DNA of 64,000 nt from Imperialibacter sp040222385. Its GTDB lineage: Bacteria; Bacteroidota; Bacteroidia; Cytophagales; Cyclobacteriaceae. A program made the translations under genes and the position numbers. Positions 18,839 through 27,738 of the stretch are shown one piece after another. The stretch covers positions 496,001 through 560,000 of the forward strand of contig NZ_JAVKDF010000035.1 in the NCBI RefSeq assembly GCF_040222385.1, written 5' to 3'. Position 1 is the stretch's first letter, and the number at the start of each line of letters is the position of its first letter. A model generated the notes under the pieces. The model did not search any database, was not told where the DNA came from, and worked only from the letters and a program-made list of their open reading frames with translations.

Positions 18839-19633
18839 TCAGAAGAGAAAGAGTTCCTTTGCGAAGATGAGAACAGCCATGGTAAGTACGAACCAGCCAA
18901 AACCCTTTTTCAAATGTTTGCCGTCTATTTTCTTACCGAGGAAGCTTCCAAATAGCATCCCGGCAATTGAAATACCGCAAAAACCGGCAAGAAACTGCCA
19001 GTCAATCACTTGATTGGCCACATCGCCAAGAAAGCCGAGCAGCGTATTGATACTGACAATGAAAAGTGAAGTACCAATGGCATGCTTCATCGGCAGTTTC
19101 ATGACAATCACCAATGCGGGCACGATGAGAAAACCTCCGCCAGCACCTACCAAACCAAAGAGCACACCTATCGATGCATTCCTTAAAACAAGTATAAAGT
19201 AATTGGTGATCACGGTTGGCGCAGCTTCCTCCTCTGGTTGCTCATTCCTTATCATGGAAAACGCACTGAAAAACATCACGATGGCAAAAATAGACAGCAA
19301 CATTGCCCCTTTGGTAAGTTGAAATCCACCGACTTCAAAAATCACCGGAGGGATGGCGGGAATCACGTACATGCGGGTGAGGAAGATGGTGGTGAGCGAG
19401 GGCACAGCAAACAGCATGGCGATGCGCAAGTGCATAATAATGAGTTTGTAGCGAATTGCTGCCCCAATGGAGGACGTAACACCGACGATAAATAACGAGT
19501 AGGCTGTTGCCAGCATTGGGTCGATGCCGAAAAGATAAACCAACACAGGCACAGCAAGTACAGCACCACCTGCCCCTATTAAGCCCAACACCAGTCCAAT
19601 AAAAACAGCCGCAACATAGCCCGCTACAATCAT
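18839..19633 (-). CDS. TauE/SafE family sulfite/sulfur-compound exporter-like permease
   Basis: 264 residues, eight or so membrane helices. The two Gly-rich repeats LGLIGAGGAVLAVPVLVY and FGLVGAGGGFLIVPALVI are the diagnostic inverted repeats of TauE/SafE (DUF81) permeases. These move sulfite, sulfoacetate or other anions. It lies upstream of and co-oriented with the YeeE/YedE pair, so a shared sulfur-handling role is likely. The start at 19633 is the ATG before IVAGYVAAVF, directly at the first helix. Confidence 0.93.
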   Translation of the reverse strand: MIVAGYVAAVFIGLVLGLIGAGGAVLAVPVLVYLFGIDPMLATAYSLFIVGVTSSIGAAIRYKLIIMHLRIAMLFAVPSLTTIFLTRMYVIPAIPPVIFEVGGFQLTKGAMLLSIFAIVMFFSAFSMIRNEQPEEEAAPTVITNYFILVLRNASIGVLFGLVGAGGGFLIVPALVIVMKLPMKHAIGTSLFIVSINTLLGFLGDVANQVIDWQFLAGFCGISIAGMLFGSFLGKKIDGKHLKKGFGWFVLTMAVLIFAKELFLF

Positions 19634-19741
19634 CTTCTCGCTCCCTTAGTAAGTCATAAAACTAGGGGAATTTGGGATCAAGCAATAAACCTGGGGAGTA
19701 AAACTCAAAAATAGAGCTATCCTATTCAGCGATTGGAGATC

Positions 19742-19810
19742 ATAAAGAAGCAAAAGGTCCAAACCTAACCCGGCCGGGCGGGACGCATTGAACCAGTTTT
19801 GCTTCTTTAT
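19742..19810. repeat. Dispersed hairpin repeat, copy 1
   Basis: Outer stem of 14 perfect base pairs (19742-19755 with 19797-19810), an inner imperfect stem GGTCCAA/TTGAACC, a two-base bulge (AG), and a GC-rich loop. Copy 2 is at 63451-63500. The core GCAAAAGGTCCAA ... GACGCATTGAACCAGTTTTGC is conserved, while the outer stem bases differ but remain paired in both copies; copy 1 has a longer GC-rich loop. It lies in the gap 19634-20047. Confidence 0.75.
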
Positions 19811-19914
19811 GTAAAGACAAAATACCCTTGTCAAGAAAATCAATCCCCCGGAAATGTTGCTTGATCCGGAATTTGACGACAATGCGCATCAGATATAGGA
19901 TTAATCAATACCAT

Positions 19915-20045
19915 AAACTCGGGGAACCGCTGATGTGAATTTAGCGTGGGTGGGGGCGTGAGGAAGGCTAACCGGGTATTTCATGGTGACGAACGATTGA
20001 TGAACCGAGCCGTTCAGGTACAAAAAGGTTGAAAGATCCGAAAGT
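19915..20045. other. GC-rich unexplained stretch in gene-free gap 19634-20047
   Basis: The 414-base gap has no supportable gene. After the hairpin repeat, the last 130 bases are G-rich with many short purine runs and no open frame of note, unlike other A/T-rich gaps here. It could be a structured RNA or the remnant of a mobile element; I cannot assign it. Confidence 0.3.
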
Positions 20046-20047
20046 TC

Positions 20048-20602
20048 CTACAAATTGGACTGGTAAGACTTTTGCCACTCTTCCCAGGAAACTTTTTTAT
20101 GGCCGTTTTCACCAAAATACTTAATGACCGTGTCGAAAAATTTGGCCTCCTGAAAGCCTGGCAACAGGGTGAGTATTCTCATTTCCTCATCCATAAAAAC
20201 GCCCATTGGATAACTCAGCTTGCCTTGAGTAAGTGTGGCGGCGAGCTCGTGATAGCCATTGCGACCGCTGGCGACAAACTTAAAGGTGTGTCCATCGAAA
20301 ATTACATCTTCCTTTTGCTCTGCATTGAATTTCACTGCGTAATAGTTGGCGTTGACATAGGACGAAATGGCCTCAACAGAAAAGGTTTTCTTATCCATTA
20401 CCTTGCACCACCCACACCAGTCAGTGTATAAATCAATGAATATTTTTTTAGGTGCCACTTTGTTGGCAGCAACGGCTTCTTCGAAGGTCATCCATTTAAT
20501 ACCACCCTCCTCTGCCTTTTTTTCGGGCACGTTGAATGAGGTAAATGCTGCAAAAAGAGCCAAAAGAACTACAGATGTCTTTATCCTAAAACTCATATCC
20601 AA
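20048..20602 (-). CDS. Exported thioredoxin-fold protein (thioredoxin_7/DUF255-like)
   Basis: 184 residues. Signal peptide at about 1-24, then WMTFEEAVAANK, a strand IFIDLYT and the active site DWCGWCK with Cys63 and Cys66. That makes it a CxxC thioredoxin-like oxidoreductase of the type often annotated as thioredoxin family or DUF255. The Pro in YPMGVFMD is the cis-Pro position. Likely a periplasmic dithiol reductase or isomerase. Monocistronic. The nearest co-oriented gene (TauE) is 414 bases downstream. Confidence 0.9.
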   Translation of the reverse strand: MDMSFRIKTSVVLLALFAAFTSFNVPEKKAEEGGIKWMTFEEAVAANKVAPKKIFIDLYTDWCGWCKVMDKKTFSVEAISSYVNANYYAVKFNAEQKEDVIFDGHTFKFVASGRNGYHELAATLTQGKLSYPMGVFMDEEMRILTLLPGFQEAKFFDTVIKYFGENGHKKVSWEEWQKSYQSNL

Positions 20603-20898
20603 GTGAATTACTTTGCCAATTTATAAACTTCCGGCCAAAAAAGTAACCGTTCAGCCATAACGTTACGGCATGCGATTAGGTTCTTTGCCGCTCGCCAACT
20701 TCGTTTCATTTTGGGTTTTAAAGCTACCTCTCAATGAAAAATTAGCTATATTCATACATGAAGCGATCAGGGGCAACATGTAACCCCGACGAATCAAATA
20801 GATGGTGTGCCTGATAAAATGCGGAAAATAGCAGTTTGCGATAAATAGGGTTAAGGGTAATTGGCGGATAGATGTTTATTGATTTCAAACTCAATTAT

Positions 20899-21801
20899 AT
20901 GCACGTAAAAGTAGCGTCAGTATCGAGCCTGATATTTTTTGTTGCCTTGCTTGTGTTGCCCCAAAAAACGGCAGCGCAAGATTCCGTCGAGGGGCTCATT
21001 AATGTGGAAAGGGACTTTGCAGCTTTTTGTGGCGACAATGGCGTGCCAGAGGCATGGGTCAAGTTTTTTGCATCTGATGGTTTGGTGTTCCAACCGCACC
21101 CTAAAAATGCACTGGAAGCCAATAAAGATAAAATCCCCTCCCCTAAACCACCTGCCAGCACCCTCTATTGGGAGCCCTATCATGGCACCACGTCCATTGG
21201 TGGGGATCTCGGCTTCAACACCGGCCCATGGAGAATTACTGCAACCACTTCAAACGCCCAGCCTCCACAATACGGCTATTTCTTTTCAGTGTGGAAAAAG
21301 CAGCCTTCGGGGGAATGGAAAGTATTGCTTGACCTCGGCACCACTGCACCTGCAGCGGGCCCTGAGCATGTGTTTGGCGCAGAATACGACGTGAGAAAAC
21401 GAGAGGCTGACAATGGCAAAAGCAAAGCGAGGAGCCTGGAGGAAGCCGACTACTTGTTCAATGTGATGGCCACCAACGGCATCAAAGCGGCCTACCAAAA
21501 AATGGCTTCCACTAATCTCCTGTCAACCATCAATGGGTTTCACCCCTTCTACAACAAACGCTCATTTTTATCCTGGATATCTTCAGAAGCATCGCCCTAC
21601 ATGAAAGGCTCTGCTATTTTTTCCACCATCGACTCCGGGACGGCAGTTTCGCAAGACCTTGGCTACAGCTACGGCAGTTATGAAATAGATGCGCTGATGA
21701 AAGAAAAAGGTTATTTCGTCAGAATTTGGAGGAGAAACCCGCAAGGATACTGGTACCTGGCTGCGGAAATCCTGTCCGACAATGTGAAAAGCAGATCCTA
21801 A
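20899..21801 (+). CDS. Secreted protein with two SnoaL/DUF4440-like domains
   Basis: 300 residues from the ATG at 20899 (MHVKVASVSS); the upstream ATG at 20872 adds residues before the signal peptide. Signal peptide ends near TAAQ. Two tandem cone-shaped SnoaL/NTF2-like repeats follow: GLINVERDFAAFCGDNG...FFASDGLVFQP...WRITATTS...YFFSVWKKQPSGEWKVLLD, and DYLFNVMATNGIKAAYQKMA...YGSYEI...YFVRIWRRNPQGYWYLAAEI. DUF4440 proteins are small-molecule binders or enzymes of varied function. Convergent with the CHRD-like gene across a perfect hairpin. Confidence 0.85.
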   Translation: MHVKVASVSSLIFFVALLVLPQKTAAQDSVEGLINVERDFAAFCGDNGVPEAWVKFFASDGLVFQPHPKNALEANKDKIPSPKPPASTLYWEPYHGTTSIGGDLGFNTGPWRITATTSNAQPPQYGYFFSVWKKQPSGEWKVLLDLGTTAPAAGPEHVFGAEYDVRKREADNGKSKARSLEEADYLFNVMATNGIKAAYQKMASTNLLSTINGFHPFYNKRSFLSWISSEASPYMKGSAIFSTIDSGTAVSQDLGYSYGSYEIDALMKEKGYFVRIWRRNPQGYWYLAAEILSDNVKSRS

Positions 21802-21848
21802 ATTAAAGGGGTTACTCTGTGCTGAAGCACAGAGTAACCCCTTTAATT
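21801..21848. terminator. Long perfect bidirectional terminator hairpin
   Basis: A 22-bp perfect stem (21801-21822 with 21827-21848) with a four-base loop TGAA, between convergent genes. The first arm starts at the last base of the upstream stop codon. A/T-rich ends give a weak T-run on both strands. Confidence 0.85.
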
Positions 21849-21874
21849 ACCTAGGTGGAAAATAACTACCAGGC

Positions 21875-22378
21875 TTACCAGCTGGCACAATTGGCGACGT
21901 TAGCCGCATTGGCAGTAGCAGGGTTGCTGCCGATGTTTCCGTAGACCAAAATCACGCTTTTGTTGTCGCCGTCACCCAAATGCACTTTGATGTGCCCATC
22001 AAAATCGATAAGCTCTGCGTATGAGATCTCGTCGCCATTGGCTAGCTGTGTGAGCAGTGTTTTGCCTTCACCAGTTGCCGCATCCACCGGATTCAGCATA
22101 GCTGCCATGTCTGCTTCAACACTGTATTGCCCAAAGTGAAGGTGTGCGGGAAACTTTGATGTGCCTGTGGGGCCATCGAGTTTGATGCCTATTACCGCCA
22201 GACCATCATTTCGCTCAGAGAATGTCACCTCACCCTGGTAGCCCCAATCATTCGAGCCTGTAAAAAGCGAGTAAGTAACACTTTTACCTGTGAGTGCTGT
22301 AGGGTCAGCTTCCTCGTCTTTACAAGAAACCATTGCAAGCATTCCAATGGCCAAAACTAAAATGTGATGCTTTTTCAT
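21875..22378 (-). CDS. Lipoprotein with CHRD-like domain
   Basis: 167 residues from the ATG at 22378 (MKKHHILVLA). The lipobox is MVSCKDEE. The rest resembles a CHRD or Cu-Zn-SOD-like beta domain: GEVTFSERNDGLAVIGIKL, FPAHLHFG, DGHIKVHLGDG. CHRD domains are common in exported Bacteroidetes proteins, with unknown biochemical role. The HLH and HIKVH histidines might bind metal, but no full site is visible. It ends in a Cys-containing tail (NCASW). Separate from the amidohydrolase upstream? It is 82 bases downstream of nothing on its own strand; the amidohydrolase stop at 22461 precedes it, so co-transcription is possible. Confidence 0.78.
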   Translation of the reverse strand: MKKHHILVLAIGMLAMVSCKDEEADPTALTGKSVTYSLFTGSNDWGYQGEVTFSERNDGLAVIGIKLDGPTGTSKFPAHLHFGQYSVEADMAAMLNPVDAATGEGKTLLTQLANGDEISYAELIDFDGHIKVHLGDGDNKSVILVYGNIGSNPATANAANVANCASW

Positions 22379-22460
22379 AACGGTAAGGGGCAAGCGTTTA
22401 TCAAATATAACATCCAATAAACGCTTTTCCCCATCATTTGATTTCCTTTGAAGCTAAAAT

Positions 22461-23741
22461 TTACTCGCTTTTATAAACGGCCCCAGCTTTCATCACAAAC
22501 TTTACGTCCTGTAGCACTTTAATATCTTTCAAAGGATCGCCTTTCACGGCAACAATATCAGCAAAGCCTCCTGCTTTTACTGTTCCGAGTTTTTTGTTTT
22601 CCAGAATACCCGCATTGATTGAGGTCGCCGCCATAATCGCTTCCATGGGCTTCATGCCACCACCTACCATAAGTTCAAACTCACGGGCGTTTTTTCCATG
22701 AGGATACACTCCGGCATCCGTACCAAATCCAATTTTCACACCTGCTTTGTAAGCTTCGGCAAACGTCCCCTGAATCAGGGGACCAATAGTTTTGGCTTTC
22801 TCCGCAACAATAGCAGGATAAAAACCAGGAATAGCAGCGTTCTCAGCGGCAGAAACACCGGCAATGATTGTGGGGATATACCAGGTGCCGTACTGCTTCA
22901 TCAGGTCCATTGTTTCTTTGTCCATATAGGTGCCATGCTCAATGGTTGTTACACCACCTTTGATGGCTCTCTGCATGCCTTCTATGCCATGGGCATGCGC
23001 CGCTACATGCATTTGCATGTCGGTTGCAGTTTCCACAATCGTTGTTATTTCGTCTTGCGTAAAGGAAGGGCCTGAGCCATCCTTGGCAACTGACAGTACA
23101 CCACCCGTAGCAGTTATTTTAATAAAGTCAGATCCTTCTTTGTAGCGCTGGCGCACTGCCTTGCGACCGTCTTCCGGGCTGTTCGCCACACCTTCTTTCG
23201 CTCCCGGGTCACCCATTTTATCAAAAGGGAGCCCGTTGGTCGGATCACCATGGCCACCGGTAATGGAGATGGTTTTGCCTGCCGTGTAGATTCTCGGCCC
23301 GTCTACTGTGCCAGCATTAATGGCGTTGCGAAGAGAAATATTGACACCCGAGCCACCGCAATCACGCACGGTAGTAAAGCCCGCCATCAGGGTCTTTCTG
23401 GCATAAACAGTACTTTCAAAAGCCTTATCTGCCTCATTTTGGGTGAATCGCTTTACATAACCGGCCCTGCTGGCCTCGCTTTCCATGTGCACATGCATAT
23501 CGATAAAGCCTGGCATTACCGTGTAGCCTTTCAGGTCAATTACCTTGTCATTTTTGCCCCCTGCTTTGTAGCCGTTCTCCACAGCCACAATCATGTCATT
23601 TTCAATGGTCACCGTCACTTGCGACCTGGGCGAGTCACTCACACCGTCGATGAGTGTGCCACACTGGATCAATGTCTTCTGCGCCTGGGAGTGCAAAGCC
23701 ATCCCGGCTGCCAACGTAAATAATAGTATCCTCTTCAACAT
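22461..23741 (-). CDS. Exported amidohydrolase (imidazolonepropionase/prolidase-like)
   Basis: 426 residues with a signal peptide (LAAGMALHSQAQ). Metal site motif MPGFIDMHVHMES, then further ligands in HAHGIEG (second histidine pair) and GTDAGVYPHG (catalytic Asp). This is the amidohydrolase superfamily layout with a small N- and C-terminal beta domain (GFADIVAVKGDPLKD). Family members include exported Xaa-Pro dipeptidases and imidazolonepropionase-like enzymes, so a peptide or cyclic amide substrate is plausible. It may share a transcript with the CHRD lipoprotein 82 bases downstream. Confidence 0.93.
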   Translation of the reverse strand: MLKRILLFTLAAGMALHSQAQKTLIQCGTLIDGVSDSPRSQVTVTIENDMIVAVENGYKAGGKNDKVIDLKGYTVMPGFIDMHVHMESEASRAGYVKRFTQNEADKAFESTVYARKTLMAGFTTVRDCGGSGVNISLRNAINAGTVDGPRIYTAGKTISITGGHGDPTNGLPFDKMGDPGAKEGVANSPEDGRKAVRQRYKEGSDFIKITATGGVLSVAKDGSGPSFTQDEITTIVETATDMQMHVAAHAHGIEGMQRAIKGGVTTIEHGTYMDKETMDLMKQYGTWYIPTIIAGVSAAENAAIPGFYPAIVAEKAKTIGPLIQGTFAEAYKAGVKIGFGTDAGVYPHGKNAREFELMVGGGMKPMEAIMAATSINAGILENKKLGTVKAGGFADIVAVKGDPLKDIKVLQDVKFVMKAGAVYKSE

Positions 23742-23871
23742 ATCAGTGAAATTAAGTTCGACTGGAAAAGTAGTCGATTGAAGAAGAATTGCCTGTTAAA
23801 AAGTAGCCAGTGGGAATACCTTTGGGTGGGTGGCGTATTTTGGATGCCCGGTGCTGCGAAGACAACGCTTA

Positions 23872-23923
23872 AAAGAAAAACCACATGACAACCAAGGCAC
23901 AAATTTCCTGGTCATCATGTGGT
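23872..23923 (-). terminator. Minus-strand intrinsic terminator
   Basis: A 9-bp stem (23880-23888 with 23915-23923) with a partly paired internal region, followed on the minus strand by a T-rich tract (23872-23880). It terminates the transcript of the gene ending at 23957, before the amidohydrolase. Confidence 0.7.
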
Positions 23924-23956
23924 CTATTGGCTTTCAACACCTTGATTTACTCTGCA

Positions 23957-24454
23957 CTAAGCATGGTTTAGTACAGGGCGTTCTAAAATGGTTTTCTTCC
24001 ATTTACGAGCCAGCTGATAGTGAATGTTGGCGTGAAAAGGCCCGTCTGAGTTTACATCAAAAAAGGAGAGCAATATCTCCCCGTTGTCTTTGGAAGAGCA
24101 AATAAGCTGGAGCACGATAGTGTTCACATTCGCTGGATCAATAGTCTTTTTGCTGTCCGCTGCCTTTTTTCCATTAACCAGCACATGCGCATCAATAATC
24201 TCGTCGGACTGGATCACCTGAGTGATTACCTCAGGCTGGCTGTTGTTGACAAACACCAATCGACTGGTGACGGTATCAAAAGCCATCCCTCTGTCTGTCC
24301 ACACATCATACTGAGCGGGAAGCTTTCCAGTAACTGTTTTGATGCTTTTTAAAATGAGCCTGCTTTTACTTGAGGCGGTTCTTGCAAACCACACCACCGG
24401 TGCAACGCACGCAATGATGATGACTACATACATGATTATTTCTTGAGTTTCCAT
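23957..24454 (-). CDS. Membrane-anchored hypothetical protein
   Basis: 165 residues from the ATG at 24454 (METQEIIMY), chosen because the hydrophobic helix YVVIIIACVAPVVWFA starts there; the longer frame upstream has poor composition. One N-terminal membrane helix, then a soluble domain of alternating strands (YDVWTDRGMAFDTVTSRLVFVNN, VITQVIQSDEIIDAHVLVNGKK) ending in a Lys/Arg-rich tail. The layout suggests a PH-like or beta-sandwich domain, but I recognise no family. It follows an exported small protein gene by 85 bases on the same strand. Confidence 0.65.
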   Translation of the reverse strand: METQEIIMYVVIIIACVAPVVWFARTASSKSRLILKSIKTVTGKLPAQYDVWTDRGMAFDTVTSRLVFVNNSQPEVITQVIQSDEIIDAHVLVNGKKAADSKKTIDPANVNTIVLQLICSSKDNGEILLSFFDVNSDGPFHANIHYQLARKWKKTILERPVLNHA

Positions 24455-24539
24455 GATTTTTTTTTTAATAAAGGGTAGAACAATAGTGTCTCGAAAGCAT
24501 TGCTCTCGAATGATTGCCTGTGGGCAACTAAATGTTCTT

Positions 24540-24905
24540 TTATGAAAACTCGTGGGCGGGGTACAAAAGAGCGGCCACTTCGGTGATCCACTTTTTGTCA
24601 GGATCGGAAGTATTGGAGAGGCTAACAAAGCGAAATCCTGTCAGCGCTGTTTCGTCAGCGACAATAGCCCCTTGGAGACCAGGGAATTTGGAGACGGGAA
24701 GCTTTATGGCACCTGTACTCGTTGCTGACTCCGATAGAACAACATAAGGCTGAAGGTAGTCGACGTGGCCACTGGCAAGAAGTGCTTGCCCAGAAACTAC
24801 ACTTGACTCATAAACGTTGCCACTGGCTCCCTGAGATAAAGCCATAACAATGAGCAAAAACAAGGCTGCAACGCTTCTGTACATACTGTCAAATGACAAC
24901 AGCAA
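24540..24905 (-). CDS. Exported small hypothetical protein
   Basis: 121 residues, with an alternative ATG at 24884 (MYRSVAALFLL) that starts the signal peptide directly. Signal peptide ends near SQGASG. The mature part is about 90 residues, rich in Ser, Val and Ala, with strand-like segments (GHVDYLQPYVVLSE, GFRFVSLSNTS). No recognised domain. Upstream of the membrane protein gene in the same direction, so the two may form a small envelope unit. Confidence 0.6.
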   Translation of the reverse strand: MLLSFDSMYRSVAALFLLIVMALSQGASGNVYESSVVSGQALLASGHVDYLQPYVVLSESATSTGAIKLPVSKFPGLQGAIVADETALTGFRFVSLSNTSDPDKKWITEVAALLYPAHEFS

Positions 24906-24976
24906 AATTGATAATTAGTTAACGATTATTTTCAAGCGATGGCCGTAAATATTTTCGTTTTCCTCAACTGATGTGG

Positions 24977-24988
24977 GGTACATGTACC
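24977..24988. promoter_or_regulatory. 12-bp perfect palindrome upstream of SDR gene
   Basis: GGTACATGTACC lies 30 bases before the SDR start. A TATTTTTG at 25005-25012 matches the Bacteroidetes -7 consensus TAnnTTTG, but it is so close to the ATG at 25018 that the transcript would be nearly leaderless. Candidate operator and promoter, untested. Confidence 0.3.
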
Positions 24989-25017
24989 GCTTTCATTTAT
25001 TCCCTATTTTTGGTCTT

Positions 25018-25779
25018 ATGCAACTCAAAGGAAAAACAGCCATCGTCACCGGAGCCACCAGCGGCATGGGCAGGGCCATAGCACTGGCTTATGCAAAAGA
25101 AGGAGCGAATGTGGTGGCCAGTGGCAGAAACGAAACGGCTGGCAGGACGCTGGTAGATGAAATTAACGACCAGGCGGGCAAAGCGATTTTCGTGAAAGGA
25201 GATGTGGCCGACCCGGCCGTCAATGAGTCGCTGGTGAAAAGAGCTCTGTCTGAATTTGGGCAATTAGACATTGTGTGCACCAACGCCGGCGACCTCGGGC
25301 TCGGCAAAGTGACGGAGCTGCCCATCGCAGCATGGCAGAGAACGCTCGATGTAAACCTGAGTTCGGTCTTCTACCTTCTGAAGTATGCGCTTCCCGAAAT
25401 GATGAAGCAGCCTGGCGCTTCCGTGGTTGTGAATGCTTCTATTGCGGCCTTTAAGTTCTTCCCCAACCATCCGGCCTACTGTGCTTCAAAAGCCGGCCTG
25501 GTGGCACTTGCCCGGCAGGTGGCCGTTGATTACAGTCCCAACGTGCGGGTCAATATCATGTGCCCCGGGCCTGTTGACACACCGCTGATCCACGACTCAG
25601 CAAAAGCCTTCCCCGATCCGGCTATCGCCGTGGAGAATGCCGGCAAGTCAACGCTGCTACAGCGATTGGGCCAGCCCGTCGACATAGCCAGCCTGGCTTT
25701 GTTTCTTGCGTCCGATGCTTCTTCATGGATGACTGGGGCTGTCATTCCTATTGACGGCGGTGCGCTGACGGCGAGCTAG
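25018..25779 (+). CDS. SDR family NAD(P)-dependent oxidoreductase
   Basis: 253 residues from the ATG at 25018 (MQLKGKTAIVTG); the upstream ATG at 24973 adds a palindrome-spanning stretch and is rejected. Classical short-chain dehydrogenase: cofactor motif TGATSGMG, NAG (CTNAGD), catalytic Ser in NASIAAF, Tyr-xxx-Lys in YCASK, and the C-terminal GAVIPIDGG. Substrate unknown. Transcribed alone; a gap of 180 bases separates it from the next gene. Confidence 0.95.
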   Translation: MQLKGKTAIVTGATSGMGRAIALAYAKEGANVVASGRNETAGRTLVDEINDQAGKAIFVKGDVADPAVNESLVKRALSEFGQLDIVCTNAGDLGLGKVTELPIAAWQRTLDVNLSSVFYLLKYALPEMMKQPGASVVVNASIAAFKFFPNHPAYCASKAGLVALARQVAVDYSPNVRVNIMCPGPVDTPLIHDSAKAFPDPAIAVENAGKSTLLQRLGQPVDIASLALFLASDASSWMTGAVIPIDGGALTAS

Positions 25780-25958
25780 ATGTCTGGCCTCTCCACAAAA
25801 GCTAGCCTGTCTGACGAAGCGTAAGCCTCTCTTCGCAGCCAACTCATGGCTTTGCCAGTTGCTCGGGATGAAAAACTTTCCCCTGCAATCGAAGTAACAT
25901 TTAGCATGCCTATTCGTATTCCACACACTAGCTTCTTATCAAAAAGTAATACAGGCAA

Positions 25959-27347
25959 ATGAAAAGTATAGACATGATTTTCTTGACTGTTCTGATATTA
26001 ACAGCATCGTGTTTGATCATAACACCCAATCGGGTTAAGGGCATTCTAAAGCCACTCATTGCATCCATTATAATTCTTGCGATAGTGCAGCTTTTAATCG
26101 AAAGCTATTATTGGCAGTACATACCTACCTATTTGTTGATAGTCGCTATGACGATCGTAGCAATTTTTCCACAAAAACACTACAACAAAACAAAAGAGAG
26201 ACTCATAGGATTTACCCTGTTGTTCTTAGCTCTGGCATCAGCTGTTCCCTGGGCAATTTTTACGCCCATTCCAAAATTGACCAAACCACAAGGCAATTAT
26301 GCAGTTGGGACCAAGATCTTTCGCTGGGTCGATTTTGACCGAGCTGAGGATATAACTTCAGATCCAAATGACCGGAGAAATGTGGTAGTCCAGGCGTGGT
26401 ATCCGACAGAAGGAGATGAGAAAGGGATTCATTCAAGTTATGTAGATGGACTCAACAATTTGCCGGAAAAAATTGGAGTACTACCAAAAATTATATTCGA
26501 TCACTATGATCAAGTAGACACTCACGGGATACTTAATGCAACAATCTCCAGAGACAAAAATCAGTGGCCCGTTATAATTTTTTTAACCGGAAATAGCGCT
26601 GCACGTGCATTTTACACGAGTGTCGTCGCAGGGCTTGCCAGCTATGGCTACGTGGTTCTAGCAATAGATCATCCGTACGAAGCCATGATTACACAGCTTG
26701 CCAATGGTGAAATCGCAACTCCTATTGAAGTTTTCTTAAAATATGCTGATGGCCCCACTAATTTTATGAAAGACCGTATTGACCTACGCATGGCAGATGT
26801 ACAGTTTGTTTTAAATCAATTAAGTGGTTCCGATACTTCGGCCAATAGCTTTTTATCATCCCTTGACCGAAACCAGATTGTTATTACAGGGCACTCTCTG
26901 GGTGGTGCTACGGCTGCAGTTGCAATGGCATTGGATTCTCGAATTAAAGCTGCTGCCAATGTTGATGGCACATTGTATGGTGAATTACCAACACCAAATG
27001 AGCAACGCCCTTTCCTATTATTAGAGAGCAAAAAAGATCCCCCAGACCAATATGTGAGATATGAAGATGGAAATCAGAGACTTTTTGAACACTTTGAAGG
27101 TGGGTATCGATATCAAATAATTGATGCTGACCATTATAGCTTTACAGACGCACCACTCCTATTGGCACCCCCTACTCGGTTACTTGCTGGCAGTGTCTTT
27201 GGGTTTGGTAATATTCCAACAATGACCCACAATGCCACGGTCGATATTCTAAACTCTTTCTTTTACAGCGTTCTGAATAACGAAATGTGCGATTTAGATT
27301 CAGTCGCTAGCCGTTATAAAGGTATTATTCGAAAGCCAGTTGACTAG
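25959..27347 (+). CDS. Membrane alpha/beta hydrolase, PAF-acetylhydrolase-like
   Basis: 462 residues. Four N-terminal membrane helices (within the first 110 residues) precede a soluble hydrolase domain. The domain has VVVQAWYPTEGD, oxyanion-side NSAAR, nucleophile GHSLGGATA (Ser near 312), Asp in NVDGTLYG and His in DADHYSFTD. This fits the platelet-activating-factor acetylhydrolase/dienelactone hydrolase group of lipases. Codon use and composition are more A/T-rich than the neighbours, hinting at recent transfer. The membrane-anchored form suggests action on lipids near the inner membrane. Confidence 0.85.
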   Translation: MKSIDMIFLTVLILTASCLIITPNRVKGILKPLIASIIILAIVQLLIESYYWQYIPTYLLIVAMTIVAIFPQKHYNKTKERLIGFTLLFLALASAVPWAIFTPIPKLTKPQGNYAVGTKIFRWVDFDRAEDITSDPNDRRNVVVQAWYPTEGDEKGIHSSYVDGLNNLPEKIGVLPKIIFDHYDQVDTHGILNATISRDKNQWPVIIFLTGNSAARAFYTSVVAGLASYGYVVLAIDHPYEAMITQLANGEIATPIEVFLKYADGPTNFMKDRIDLRMADVQFVLNQLSGSDTSANSFLSSLDRNQIVITGHSLGGATAAVAMALDSRIKAAANVDGTLYGELPTPNEQRPFLLLESKKDPPDQYVRYEDGNQRLFEHFEGGYRYQIIDADHYSFTDAPLLLAPPTRLLAGSVFGFGNIPTMTHNATVDILNSFFYSVLNNEMCDLDSVASRYKGIIRKPVD

Positions 27348-27738
27348 TGTCATTCTTATTTCAAATCGGCCTGGTCAATCTATTAAAACCTAGCATAAGT
27401 GCCAACGGGCAGCTTCATAGACTGACGACAATTCCAAGTTCCCGCTGTCTGTGGAATAGGTAGCCTCCAGCGCAGCGCAAAAATATTTCTAACTTGACAC
27501 ATCGGTGAGTAAGTTGTGAAGCTTTTATCATCTCGCTCCGGCTCATTTTTGGAAGGCACTTTTTCAAAAACACACTACTCTTGTAGCACACCCTTATGCT
27601 ATCACTAACCGACAATACTCGGGTTGGTAACGAGACTATATACATTTTACATCTCCATTAAAGGAAACAGGCCTTAACAGCAATTGTCAAAAATTCTAGA
27701 CCTGTACTTTTCTCAATTCTTATCCCTATCTTTTTAGG
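27348..27738. other. Gene-free stretch, nothing supported
   Basis: 391 bases between the hydrolase and the bicupin. Open frames here have poor composition and no start context. TATCTTTT at 27728 region is a weak promoter-like match before the bicupin start. I see no repeat or RNA gene. Confidence 0.4.

Noticed and set aside
27415..27645. A 76-codon minus-strand frame in the gap before the bicupin
   Set aside because: The translation is Cys/Arg/Ser-rich without any recognisable pattern, and there is no start context.
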